This document shows, piece by piece, positions 32,401 through 40,351 of a stretch of 64,000 bases of DNA. The DNA is from Nitrospirota bacterium (GTDB lineage: Bacteria > Nitrospirota > Thermodesulfovibrionia > Thermodesulfovibrionales > Dissulfurispiraceae). Within the stretch, counting starts at the first letter, position 1. Every line of letters begins with the position of its first letter. The stretch spans positions 1-64,000 of the forward strand of contig JBFMHE010000012.1 in NCBI GenBank assembly GCA_040752355.1, in the 5' to 3' direction. The translations under genes were made by a program, and so were the position numbers. The notes under the pieces are model-generated. The model ran no database searches and had not been told where the DNA came from. It was given only the letters and a program-made list of their open reading frames with translations.

Positions 32401-32732
32401 GCGGTAAGGCCGGCGTCATAGCCGCAGAATATGTTCATCTCCCGGTAGGCGAGGAAATGGAGCAGGTTGAATATCCCTACGAAGAGATACGCAAGGCCGA
32501 TAAACGGGAAAAAGCCCCGGTCGAAATATCTTCGCGAGTTCCAGGTGAGCATGAAGATGGCGAGAGCGACGGCGACGGCGAAGAGCTCGGCAAGGCTGAG
32601 GAGGAGCAGGTAGTTGTAGCGGCCGCTCAGGTAGAGGCCAGTGAAGATGAGCAGACCGACGAGAAGCGACGCGGCGCCCAAGGCGGGAGCGCTGCCCTGC
32701 GTGACGAGGTTTCTGCTTACCTGCCGGTCCAT
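29427..32732 (-). CDS. MASE3 multi-PAS/GAF sensor histidine kinase
   Basis: This 1101-residue kinase has an N-terminal MASE3-type membrane sensor of about seven helices (13-245, with FFPFIGLAYLFVG and the HFLAY segment), a PAS domain (about 255-375), a GAF-like domain (about 390-560), two more PAS domains (about 565-690 and 735-855), and a histidine kinase core. The phosphoacceptor His is 887 in RHEMGNP. The ATP-binding domain has DTGCGM and GTGLGL. It overlaps the downstream NtrC-type regulator gene by 20 bases, its probable partner. No good ribosome-binding site is visible at the chosen start. The signal is unknown; MASE3 sensors are membrane-embedded and often linked to redox or metal stress. 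Confidence 0.85.
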   Translation of the reverse strand: MDRQVSRNLVTQGSAPALGAASLLVGLLIFTGLYLSGRYNYLLLLSLAELFAVAVALAIFMLTWNSRRYFDRGFFPFIGLAYLFVGIFNLLHFLAYREMNIFCGYDAGLTAQLWTAGRYLQSVSMLAAPSFINRKLNYGVLLVVYTAAATALLVAVFSGHFPESYREASGVTSFKTVSEYLVTGIFLGAAVHLYRKRASLGKSVWTLLLCSLAVTVGLEALVIISPDGDGLTTFTGHFLLIISFYLAYRAIVVNGLAKPYDLLFRDLKHHEEALHNERNFISAVLDTAGALVVVLKPDGTFARFNRTAEQITGYTADEVKGKHFWDIFLLPEESAAVRGVFDRLAAGEFPNTHENYWLTKHGGRRLIDWANTVLLDSAGRVEYVISTGIDITERREAEERRASYLQRLHTLIRVSAEVLSETTLSGLLQRVVDAARELTDAKLGIAGHGYQEGAFTVRVSSRASDIPPCPPKEAFSVQKGGVYFELVKGKDSLRLSEQELTRHPAWWGLPEGHVPLKGLLGARLKGVDDQVSGIIMVSHKGEGEFTAEDEVLLAQLAALASLGLKHIEAKQAVEAGYTQLQAIVTSMNDGLIIVDLDGTVRSMNPSALHFHGFRNEEEARIPLEQVARIIELRTPDGNPLAFGQWPLVRALKGEAVFHQELVVRRRNSGEEWIGRFSAAPVVNSRGEIILAITTLQDVTAQKQLENELKRHRDNLEELVQKRTAALTASNEQLAYEINQRIETEAEHARLVAAIESAAEAIVVTDTRGFVQYVNPAFERITGYARDEVVGGDLHVLDSGRQDEAFYRTLREALHKDTTWSGQLINKRKDGSIYYEECTISPIKSASGDVINYVYVKRDVTEKLRLESIAEAVNVMDNIGYIFSGIRHEMGNPINSMKMALRVLKANIGSYSSETISEYLERSLGELSRIEYLLKSLKSFTMYETPELQSVELRSFMDKLLPLVRDDFSKRGVSVTLSLAPGAERCLADPRALQQVLLNIFTNAADACMGRPRSEIAITITADSGIILLKIADTGCGMTEEQQRDLFKPFRTSKEQGTGLGLVIAKRMLAMMGGTIQVTSTRGEGTVVEITLPESLSGSRQP

Positions 32733-32889
32733 GGAGTTTTGGAATATTCTAACGGGCAGCTCGTGCCCTCACCCGTCTCCCCCGCGATTAAAAACACTTT
32801 ATTATATAGAATCTCTCCCCTCAAAAGCCAAAGATTTTTATGGTGCGAGCGTTTGACAGAACGGCGCGAGAAGAGTCGTGGCGAGAAGC

Positions 32890-34275
32890 CTAGGAAATGC
32901 GGTATTCCTTGATCTTGGTCAGGAGCGTCTTGTAACTGACTTTGAGGAGCTCCGCAGCCCTGCTCTTGTTTCCCTGGGTCTGGCGCAGCGCCTGTTCTAT
33001 GCGGGAGCGCTCGGCATCGTGCACCGCTCGCTGCGCAATCTCGTGCAGGGTGAGTTCCGGTGCGGCTCCGCCGCAGGAGGCGCTCTCCTTTCCGGCGACG
33101 GTAAAGCTCAGGTGCTCGGGCAGCAGCTGCGGTCCGTCACAGAGAATGACCGCCCGCTCCATGATATTCCTGAGCTCCCGGACGTTTCCCTTCCACTCGT
33201 GGCCGAGGAGCATCCTCTCGACCTCGGGGGAGAGCGAAGGGGTCTCCTTTCTCATTTCACCCGAGAAATACGCTGCAAAGGAGCACGCGAGCGGAATGAT
33301 GTCGTCCCTCCGTTCGCGCAGCGGAGGAATAAGGACGGGAAAGACATTCAGACGATAGAAGAGATCCTCTCTGAACCGTCCAGCGCCGACCTCGCGCTCG
33401 AGGTCCTTGTTGCTCGCAGCGACGATCCGGAGATCGACCTTGATCGTCCTGGTCCCGCCCACGCGCTCCACTTCGCTCTCCTGGAGCACCCTGAGCAGCT
33501 TCGCCTGGAGCGGCAGCTCCATGTCGCCGATCTCATCGAGGAAGATCGTGCCCCGGTCGGCGAGCTCGAACCTGCCGGGCTTCATCTCTGCGGCGCCGGT
33601 AAACGCGCCCTTCTCGTGGCCGAAGAGCTCGTTTTCGATGAGGTCTTTCGGTATCGCCGCGCAATTTACCGCGACGAACGCTTCCTCCGCCCTCGGGCTC
33701 AGGCGGTGAATGCTCCGGGCAACAAGCTCCTTGCCGGTCCCGCTCTCGCCGAGCAGGAGCACGGTGGTCTTCAAGGGCGCCACCTTGCGCACCTTCCCCA
33801 GCACCTCCTGCCAGACCGCGCTGCGTCCGACGGCATCGGGGAGCTGCACCCTGTTCGTCAGCTCGCCCTTCAGAACGAGGTTCTCCTTCTGCACGCCCTT
33901 CTCGGAAAGGGCGCGCTTCACGAGCACCACCAGGTGATCGGGATCGAAGGGCTTGGCGATGAAGTCGTACGCGCCCTGTTTGATGGCGGCGACGGCGCGC
34001 TCGATGCTCCCGTAGGCGGTCATGACGACTACCGGGATAAAGGGGAAGCTCTGCCGTATCTCGCTCACGAGGGTCATACCATCACCGTCGCCGAGCTTCA
34101 GGTCGGTGACGACGACAGAGATACGCTCCGCCGAGAGCCGGGCCAGCCCGTCCTGTACGCTCGCTGCCGTTCTGACGCCGAACCCTTCGGCCTCGAAAAC
34201 GTTCGCGAGCATGGCGGCCATGCTCTCTTTATCCTCGACGATCAGTACGGTATACAGGGTATCCCGGCTCCGCAT
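32890..34275 (-). CDS. NtrC-family sigma-54 response regulator
   Basis: The 461-residue protein has a receiver domain (VLIVED, phospho-Asp in VVTDLKLGDGDG, conserved Lys in AKPFD), an AAA+ domain with GESGTGKE, an intact GAFTGA loop, TIFLDEIGDM and a C-terminal Fis-type helix-turn-helix (NKSRAAELLKVSYKTLLTK). It should activate sigma-54 promoters when phosphorylated by the kinase encoded just upstream. The ATG at 34275 has GGAGGAGC before it; the longer version has a low-complexity N-terminus out of family. It is the only complete canonical activator in the window, so it is the leading candidate for the sigma-54 promoters found here. Confidence 0.9.
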   Translation of the reverse strand: MRSRDTLYTVLIVEDKESMAAMLANVFEAEGFGVRTAASVQDGLARLSAERISVVVTDLKLGDGDGMTLVSEIRQSFPFIPVVVMTAYGSIERAVAAIKQGAYDFIAKPFDPDHLVVLVKRALSEKGVQKENLVLKGELTNRVQLPDAVGRSAVWQEVLGKVRKVAPLKTTVLLLGESGTGKELVARSIHRLSPRAEEAFVAVNCAAIPKDLIENELFGHEKGAFTGAAEMKPGRFELADRGTIFLDEIGDMELPLQAKLLRVLQESEVERVGGTRTIKVDLRIVAASNKDLEREVGAGRFREDLFYRLNVFPVLIPPLRERRDDIIPLACSFAAYFSGEMRKETPSLSPEVERMLLGHEWKGNVRELRNIMERAVILCDGPQLLPEHLSFTVAGKESASCGGAAPELTLHEIAQRAVHDAERSRIEQALRQTQGNKSRAAELLKVSYKTLLTKIKEYRIS

Positions 34276-34306
34276 GCTCCTCCGAATGCGCGGCTGAGAT
34301 GCACTC

Positions 34307-35176
34307 TCACTGCAGCGGCAGCACGACACGGAACGTGCTGCCCCTCCCCTCGCCGCTCTCGACGGCGACGGTTCCGCCGTGGGCGGTGACGATCTTGTGC
34401 ACCAGCGCAAGCCCGATCCCGGCGCCGCCGCTCTTGGTGGTAAAGAAGGGCATGAACACCTTGGAGAGATGGTCGTTCGCTATGCCCGGTCCATCGTCGC
34501 TCACCGACAGGCAGACCGCCGCCCGCCCGCCCGCGCTGCACGGTTCGGCGGCCACACCTATATTCGTCCCTGCGTCGCAGGCGTTCTGCACGAGATTTCT
34601 CATCGCCTGCTTCAGGAGCGTTTCGTCCGCCCTGATGACAAGGGCATCGTCGACGGCGCAGGATATCCGCTTTTCCGCTCCCTGCTGCTCGGCGACGAGG
34701 TCTCTCATCAGCGGGGCGATGCGTATCTCCTTTTTACTTATCGGTTCCGGACGGGAGAACCTGAGCAGCTCCTCCATGACCCGGTTCATCGCCTCCACCT
34801 CCTTGAGAATGCTCTCGGCCGCGGCTCTTCCCGCGGCCTGCCGGGGGTCGTTCCCCTCGTACTGCTTCATGAGGAGCTTGGCGTACCCGGCGATCACCCC
34901 GAGGGGGTTCCTGAGCTCGTGGGCGATGCCGGCGGAGACCTCCCCGAGGGCGGCGAGGCGCTCTCTGATGATGAGCTGCTCCTTGAGTGACTGCAGCTCG
35001 GAGCCGAGGGCGGAAAAAGCGCCCATGACGGTATTCATCTCGAGGGCCTCGCCGCTCCGGTCGTCACGCCGGAGAAAGCGGGGCCGGAAGGAGATGAAGA
35101 GCACGATCGCGACAAGGGCCGCGAGCGCGAGGAAGACGAGCAGAAGGAGCAGGAGAAAGTCGGGGGAGGCGCTCAT
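34307..35176 (-). CDS. Membrane-anchored sensor histidine kinase
   Basis: The 289-residue protein has one N-terminal membrane helix (about 7-29), a short coiled-coil linker, the H-box AHELRNPLG with phosphoacceptor His near 87, and an HATPase domain (NACDAG, SDDGPG, AGIGLALV). It lacks a periplasmic sensor domain, like many NtrB/ZraS-type kinases that sense through partners. It overlaps the upstream DsbC-like gene as ATGA and lies 31 bases before the NtrC-type regulator, so the three form one operon and the kinase probably reports on envelope redox state or metal. Confidence 0.88.
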   Translation of the reverse strand: MSASPDFLLLLLLVFLALAALVAIVLFISFRPRFLRRDDRSGEALEMNTVMGAFSALGSELQSLKEQLIIRERLAALGEVSAGIAHELRNPLGVIAGYAKLLMKQYEGNDPRQAAGRAAAESILKEVEAMNRVMEELLRFSRPEPISKKEIRIAPLMRDLVAEQQGAEKRISCAVDDALVIRADETLLKQAMRNLVQNACDAGTNIGVAAEPCSAGGRAAVCLSVSDDGPGIANDHLSKVFMPFFTTKSGGAGIGLALVHKIVTAHGGTVAVESGEGRGSTFRVVLPLQ

Positions 35177-35973
35177 CGCCTCCCGGTAATCAGCTCTATG
35201 AGCTTATCCGCGGCCAGGAAACCCGAATGCACTCTTCCATTGGGCAGCACCATGGTGGGGGTGCCGGTGATGCCGAGGGATTCGGCGAGCTTGATGGTCT
35301 CGTCCACCTCCCTGGTGTCGCATTCGGTCTTCGGGATCGGCTTCTGCTCGAAGTTGTCCTCGAGCATCTTGAGCGATTTGTTGCAGACGATGCTCTTCGA
35401 TTTCCAGTAGGCGTCCTTGTGCATTTTGAGAGGGAAGAGCTTGATGTAAAAGACGATATCCTTCCGTTCTTTCACCACCTTTTCCATCTCCTTGTGGAGC
35501 TTTCCGCAGTACGGGCAGTCGGGGTCGGTGAAGAGGACGACCCGTTTGGCAGCCTTCGGATTGCCCATAACGAGCGCATTGGCGAGCGGTATCTTCGCGA
35601 CATCGACCTTTCTGGTCTGCTGCAGTTTCTCGAAGCGCTCCTGCGTCTTGTTCGATCCGCTGGCGACATCGATGATCTGTCCGGTGACGACATACTTTTT
35701 CGAGTAGTCCACATAAAAGAGACCGCGCTGCCCCTGGTTCTCTATCGAGATCTCCCAGAGGCTCTTCACCGGGCTCAGCTCGATGTTCAGGATCTTGGCG
35801 TTCGGGATGTTCAGTTTCTTCAGAATGCCGCCGACATCCTCTTTATTCAGGGAGTGGCACTTCTTGCAGTCTCCTTCACAGCCCGACGCGCTGAAAGCGT
35901 ACGCGTGCGCAGCAGCGAAGAAGGTGACTATTACCGTGACTAAAAACGGGACACCAACTACAATACGTTTCAT
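35173..35973 (-). CDS. DsbC-like thiol isomerase with an N-terminal CxxCH motif
   Basis: The 266-residue exported protein (signal peptide ending AYAF) has a DsbC-type layout: a dimerisation-like region (about 45-110), a linker, and a thioredoxin-fold domain with CPYC at residues 153-156 and a cis-proline in GTPTMV. Unusually the mature N-terminus reads GCEGDCKKCHSL, with CKKCH at 36-40 fitting a heme c site or a metal/thiol site. It heads the operon with the kinase and regulator and has GGAGGTG before its ATG. Disulfide repair of copper or heme proteins is a reasonable role; heme binding is a suggestion only. Confidence 0.82.
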   Translation of the reverse strand: MKRIVVGVPFLVTVIVTFFAAAHAYAFSASGCEGDCKKCHSLNKEDVGGILKKLNIPNAKILNIELSPVKSLWEISIENQGQRGLFYVDYSKKYVVTGQIIDVASGSNKTQERFEKLQQTRKVDVAKIPLANALVMGNPKAAKRVVLFTDPDCPYCGKLHKEMEKVVKERKDIVFYIKLFPLKMHKDAYWKSKSIVCNKSLKMLEDNFEQKPIPKTECDTREVDETIKLAESLGITGTPTMVLPNGRVHSGFLAADKLIELITGRR

Positions 35974-36046
35974 GAAACACCTCCACGACTATAATAGATA
36001 AGTTTTTATTTGAATTTCAAGCATTGCTTTGGTTATAATTGCCGCG

Positions 36047-36577
36047 ATGGAAACGTATCAGAAAAAAGCCATGCTCGAGGCCCTGCTCTTCGCCGCCGGC
36101 GAGCCGATAACGCTCGGCAGCATCATCAAGGCGACGGAACTGCAGGAGCCAGAAATCAAGACGATGCTCGACGAATTGGCGGCAGACTATCGCGAGAGGA
36201 ATGCGGGGCTGATGGTCGTCGAGGTGGCCGAAGGGTACCAGATGGTCACCAACCCCGACCACGCGCTCTGGATCAAGCGGTTCAAACAGATCCACCAGAG
36301 CAAGAAGCTTTCGCAGACCGCTCTCGAGACCCTCGCGATCATCGCCTACAAGCAGCCGGTGACCAAGCTCGAGGTCGATCAGCTGCGCGGGGTCAATTCG
36401 GACGGCCCGGTAAAGAGCCTGCTCGACAAACGGCTCATCAAGATCGTCGGGAAGAAGGAGGCTCCCGGACGTCCGTTCCTGTACGGCACGACCAAGGAGT
36501 TCCTGCACTACTTCGGTCTGAAGAACCTGAGCGAGCTGCCGCCGATCAGCGACTTCTTGAAAGAAGAGGCAGCCTGA
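36047..36577 (+). CDS. scpB: Segregation and condensation protein B
   Basis: The 176-residue protein matches ScpB, a winged-helix partner of SMC-ScpA in chromosome condensation. Recognisable segments are LEALLFAAGEPI at the start, LSQTALETLAIIAYKQPVT in the middle and GRPFLYGTT near the end. I prefer the ATG at 36047 over a TTG 18 bases upstream, although the ribosome-binding site is weak. It is transcribed divergently from the DsbC-like gene. No scpA lies in the window. Confidence 0.92.
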   Translation: METYQKKAMLEALLFAAGEPITLGSIIKATELQEPEIKTMLDELAADYRERNAGLMVVEVAEGYQMVTNPDHALWIKRFKQIHQSKKLSQTALETLAIIAYKQPVTKLEVDQLRGVNSDGPVKSLLDKRLIKIVGKKEAPGRPFLYGTTKEFLHYFGLKNLSELPPISDFLKEEAA

Positions 36578-36680
36578 CACGCATATAACATACAGTACGC
36601 AATAAGAGCAGAGTAAAGCGGCGCATAAAGTCCCCGATAATGTAACTGCGCCGAATCCAGAATGACGCTGTGGGGGAAAC

Positions 36681-37808
36681 ATGAAACGGTTCTCTGTAGT
36701 CCTGTCTCTTGTGTTCATGCTGTTCTGTGCCGGTCCGGTGTACGCCGCCGGCGCCTCCTATGCGGTAAAAAAAGGCGATACCCTTTTCAGCATCGCCAGG
36801 AAACATAACGTCACCATCGCCGAGCTCAAGAAGGCGAACGGCCTGAAGTCGCAAAAACTGACCGCGGGCATGAGGCTGACCATTCCTGCCGGCGATGCAG
36901 CCCGCCTGAAGAGGGCCGGAAGCGAAAGCTCCCCTGCTGTCCATACCGTCAAGAAAGGCGAGACCTTCAGATCCATCTCGAAGAAGTATGCCCTCTCGGT
37001 GAGCGAGCTCAAGGAGATGAACGGCATCAGAAAAGAAGCACGGCTTAAAGTCGGCCAAAAGCTCATCGTGAAGCAGGCGGCTCAGCGCCCGAATGCCAGG
37101 AATGCGGACGAGCCGGACGTCTATATCGTCAAGAGGGGCGATACCGTAAAAGGAGTGGCCCGTAAATTCAGAATGAGCAGCAAGGAGCTCAAAGAGCTCA
37201 ACGGCCTCGAAGGCAACAGGCTCAAGCCGGGGCAGAAGCTCCTCCTGGCGAGAATGCCCGCGCCGCAGAAGGCAGAGCCGAAACCCACCCCCGTCTCCTA
37301 TTCTCCTGCTGCTCCGGGGCCGTCCGCAGCCTCGCTGCGCCTGGAGGAGGTCAAGGCATTCTCGCAGTCCGACAACCTTGCAAAGCTCGGCATGAAGGAG
37401 CGGCTCGTCCTCTTTGCGAAGAAAATGCTCCACCTCCCCTACCGCTTCGGCGGCAACGGTGCCTTCGGGCTCGACTGTTCGGCTTATGTGCAGAAGGCCT
37501 ACGGCCTGGTGGGCATCACCATCCCGCGCAGCGCGCGAGAGCAGTTCTCCGTCGGCGAAGCGGTGGACAAGGAAGAGCTCTCGACAGGCGATCTCGTCTT
37601 CTTCAGGACCTACGCGTCCTTCCCCTCTCATGTGGGGATATACATCGGCAACAATCTCTTCATCCACGCCTCGTCCCTCTCGAAGAAGATCACCATCGAC
37701 AGCCTCGAAAGCCCCTACTATTTCCAGCGCTACATCGGCGCAAAACGCCTCATCCCCGAAGAAGAGCTCGAAATCGAGATAGACGACGAGCCTGCCAAAG
37801 AAAATTAG
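36681..37808 (+). CDS. LysM-repeat NlpC/P60 peptidoglycan endopeptidase
   Basis: The 375-residue exported protein has a signal peptide (ending VYA) and three LysM domains (about 26-70, 92-136 and 151-195, each starting YxVKKGDT or similar) that bind peptidoglycan. A C-terminal NlpC/P60 domain has the catalytic Cys in GLDCSAYVQ, His in PSHVGIYIG and a third polar residue in NLFIHASS. It would cleave stem peptides during growth or division. GGGGGAAAC precedes the ATG. Its stop overlaps the converging ASKHA gene by 4 bases. Confidence 0.93.
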   Translation: MKRFSVVLSLVFMLFCAGPVYAAGASYAVKKGDTLFSIARKHNVTIAELKKANGLKSQKLTAGMRLTIPAGDAARLKRAGSESSPAVHTVKKGETFRSISKKYALSVSELKEMNGIRKEARLKVGQKLIVKQAAQRPNARNADEPDVYIVKRGDTVKGVARKFRMSSKELKELNGLEGNRLKPGQKLLLARMPAPQKAEPKPTPVSYSPAAPGPSAASLRLEEVKAFSQSDNLAKLGMKERLVLFAKKMLHLPYRFGGNGAFGLDCSAYVQKAYGLVGITIPRSAREQFSVGEAVDKEELSTGDLVFFRTYASFPSHVGIYIGNNLFIHASSLSKKITIDSLESPYYFQRYIGAKRLIPEEELEIEIDDEPAKEN

Positions 37809-39298
37809 GATTTCAATACGTCGGGGTTGGTGTGGGGGATGAAGAGCGCGGCGGGGAACTCCCTCATGAATGCTCCGTCCGTATTCATTTCACGGTAGGT
37901 AATCAGCCCGCAGATCCGGTCGACCGCAGCGAGCGCGCCCCGGTCCGTCAGCACCGCCTCCGCACCTTTCAATGAGGAGTTCCCCAGGGCGACGAAACGC
38001 TCCCTCGGGATATCGGGGAGCATCCCGATACGGACCGCCTTATCCGCGTCGATGCCGGCGCCGAAGGCGCCGCTTACATAAACCGTGAGCACATCGCCGA
38101 AGGTCAGGCCGACGGCGTGCACCATGACATACAGCGATGCGAACATCGCCGCCTTCGACCGCAAGAAATTATCGATGTCGGTATCCTTGATCATCAGCCG
38201 CGCGCCCGCCGACTCGTAGAGCACGAACGCCCTGCCGCCGTCGCGCTCCACGACGTTAGGCGAGGAAGCGGATAATCTCCCCTGTCCGTCGATAATGCCG
38301 TTATCGTACAGCTCGGCGACGAGCTCGATCACTCCCGATCCGCATATGCCGCGGGGCGCTCCCCCGCCGATTACCTTCAGGACAGCCGCAGGGGTGTCCT
38401 TCTCCAGGACGACACCGGCGACCGCCCCCTCCGTGGCCCTCATGCCGATTTCGGCGATGCCGCTCTCGAGGGCAGGACCGGCAGCGCCGGCTCCCACCAT
38501 GATCCATTCGCTGCAGCCGAGGACGATCTCCGCGTTCGTCCCCACATCGATGAGCAGCGAGGGCCGTTCGTTCGCATGCAGTCCCGAGACCAGGATACCG
38601 GCGATGATGTCTCCGCCGACATAACTGCCGGCGTTGGGGAAGATATACACCACCGCCTGGTCGTTTATGGCGATGCCCGCATCGCGGGGCCTGACGAAGT
38701 CCATGCGGTGCGCCACCGGGAGATAGGGGTCGACAGGGATCGTATGCACCGGCAGGTCCAGGAGAAAGTGCATCATTATGGTGTTGCCCGCGATGACCGC
38801 GGCGCAGATATCCTCGCTGCGTATGCCATGGTCACTGCATAATTCCCCGATCAGGGCATTGATCCCGTCGATGAGCAGCGCATGCAGCTCCTCGCCTCTG
38901 CCGCTCATGGCAGCATGGACCCGGCTGAGCACATCGAGCCCTTCCGCGATCTGCGGGTTCTCGTGCTCCCTGGCAGCGATCCTGCGGCAGGCGGTCATAT
39001 CGAAAAGGGAAGCGACGATATTCGTCGTGCCTGCATCGATGGCGAGCCCGTACACAATGCGTTTATTGATCGCAACGACGCGCGCCCGGTCGCCTTCCCA
39101 TCCGAGCGTGAGGAGAGGAGAGAAATCGCATGCCCTCAGCGCTGCCGGCAGCCCGGCGAGCAGCGCAGGAGACATCTCTACCGGCGTATGCACACCCGAA
39201 CGAACGAGGCCGTCCAGGAGCCGTTCCTTGTCGGCCCTCTTATCCGATGCCGAGGGGAGATCGAGCGATACCAATACTGTCGTGATCAGGGGATCCAT
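37805..39298 (-). CDS. ASKHA-type reductive activator ATPase (RACo/DUF4445-like)
   Basis: The 497-residue protein matches the C-terminal ATPase part of reductive activators of corrinoid proteins (AIDAGTTNIVASLFD, LLIDVGTNAEIVLG, GICGSGVIELVAELY, VSGAFG). The usual N-terminal [2Fe-2S] ferredoxin domain is replaced by about 90 residues without a Cys cluster. Such proteins reactivate Co(II) corrinoids with ATP and reductant. No corrinoid methyltransferase is nearby, so its partner is elsewhere. The ATG at 39298 is the best start in the frame. It converges with the NlpC gene. Confidence 0.8.
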   Translation of the reverse strand: MDPLITTVLVSLDLPSASDKRADKERLLDGLVRSGVHTPVEMSPALLAGLPAALRACDFSPLLTLGWEGDRARVVAINKRIVYGLAIDAGTTNIVASLFDMTACRRIAAREHENPQIAEGLDVLSRVHAAMSGRGEELHALLIDGINALIGELCSDHGIRSEDICAAVIAGNTIMMHFLLDLPVHTIPVDPYLPVAHRMDFVRPRDAGIAINDQAVVYIFPNAGSYVGGDIIAGILVSGLHANERPSLLIDVGTNAEIVLGCSEWIMVGAGAAGPALESGIAEIGMRATEGAVAGVVLEKDTPAAVLKVIGGGAPRGICGSGVIELVAELYDNGIIDGQGRLSASSPNVVERDGGRAFVLYESAGARLMIKDTDIDNFLRSKAAMFASLYVMVHAVGLTFGDVLTVYVSGAFGAGIDADKAVRIGMLPDIPRERFVALGNSSLKGAEAVLTDRGALAAVDRICGLITYREMNTDGAFMREFPAALFIPHTNPDVLKS

Positions 39299-39538
39299 GG
39301 GCAAATCGCGGCGCTTACCGCCACGCTCACGATAGTATACCACAGGGTCATGCCTCGATGAGGACGCAGTGAAGAGGGTCGGGGAGCGGCTGCCCGTCCG
39401 CAGTGAGGAACATCGCTTCAGGTTTCGGCGGTTTGGTGCTATTATTTAAAGAGAGACTCGCGCAGAGCGCTCTTTTCATTCCGCCGCTCTCATCATCTGC
39501 GTACGAACCGCAACCGACCCCTCACGAGAGGTGCATCC

Positions 39539-40336
39539 ATGAGAACGATGAAGCTCATCCTTCCCGGCATCGTCCTTATCCTTATCGCCTGCCAGACGGT
39601 CCCCATCACGGGACGGCGGCAGCTCAGCCTCGTCCCTTCCGAAACGCTCCTTCCCATGAGCTTCAGCTCCTACCAGGAGTTCCTGGCAAAGCACCGGGTG
39701 ATCGAAGGCACTCCCGAGGCGCAGATGGTGCAGAGGGTGGGCACACGGATACGGAATGCCGTTGAGCGCTACTTCGCCCGGCAGAACATGTCCGAACAGT
39801 TGAGCGGCTATCAATGGGAGTTCAATCTCATTGCCGATGACTCGATCAATGCCTGGGCCATGCCCGGCGGGAAGGTGGTCGTCTATTCAGGGCTGATGCC
39901 GGTTGCAAAGAACGAGGCGGGTCTCGCCGTTGTCATGGGACACGAGATCGCCCATGCCGTGGCGCAGCACGGCGAGGAGCGCATGAGCCAGGGCCTCCTC
40001 GCCCAGATGGGCGGCATGGCGCTCGGCGCCGCTATCGCCCAGAGGCCGCAGGAGACGCAGCAGCTCTTCATAACCGCCTTCGGCCTGGGCACACAGGTGG
40101 GCGTGCTTCTTCCGTACAGCAGGCTGCAGGAGACCGAAGCCGACCGCCTCGGCCTCATCTTCATGGCCATGGCCGGCTACGACCCCCGCGAGGCGGTCGA
40201 CTTCTGGCAGCGGATGACCGCAGCCAAGGAAGGCCCCGCCGTTCCGCAGTTCTTGAGCACGCACCCTGCCGACACGCCGCGGCTGAGCGCCATCAAGGAG
40301 TTCCTTCCCGAGGCGCTGAAGTATTACAAGAAGTAG
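39539..40336 (+). CDS. M48-family metalloprotease lipoprotein
   Basis: The 265-residue product has a lipoprotein signal (LILIACQ lipobox near residue 18) and an M48 domain with the zinc motif HEIAH and third-ligand segment ETEADRLGL. NAWAMPGGKVVVYSGL is typical of LoiP/BepA-like periplasmic proteases that handle outer-membrane protein quality control. GAGGTG precedes the ATG. It appears to be a single-gene unit. Confidence 0.9.
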   Translation: MRTMKLILPGIVLILIACQTVPITGRRQLSLVPSETLLPMSFSSYQEFLAKHRVIEGTPEAQMVQRVGTRIRNAVERYFARQNMSEQLSGYQWEFNLIADDSINAWAMPGGKVVVYSGLMPVAKNEAGLAVVMGHEIAHAVAQHGEERMSQGLLAQMGGMALGAAIAQRPQETQQLFITAFGLGTQVGVLLPYSRLQETEADRLGLIFMAMAGYDPREAVDFWQRMTAAKEGPAVPQFLSTHPADTPRLSAIKEFLPEALKYYKK

Positions 40337-40351
40337 CCGGGGAGACTCTCG

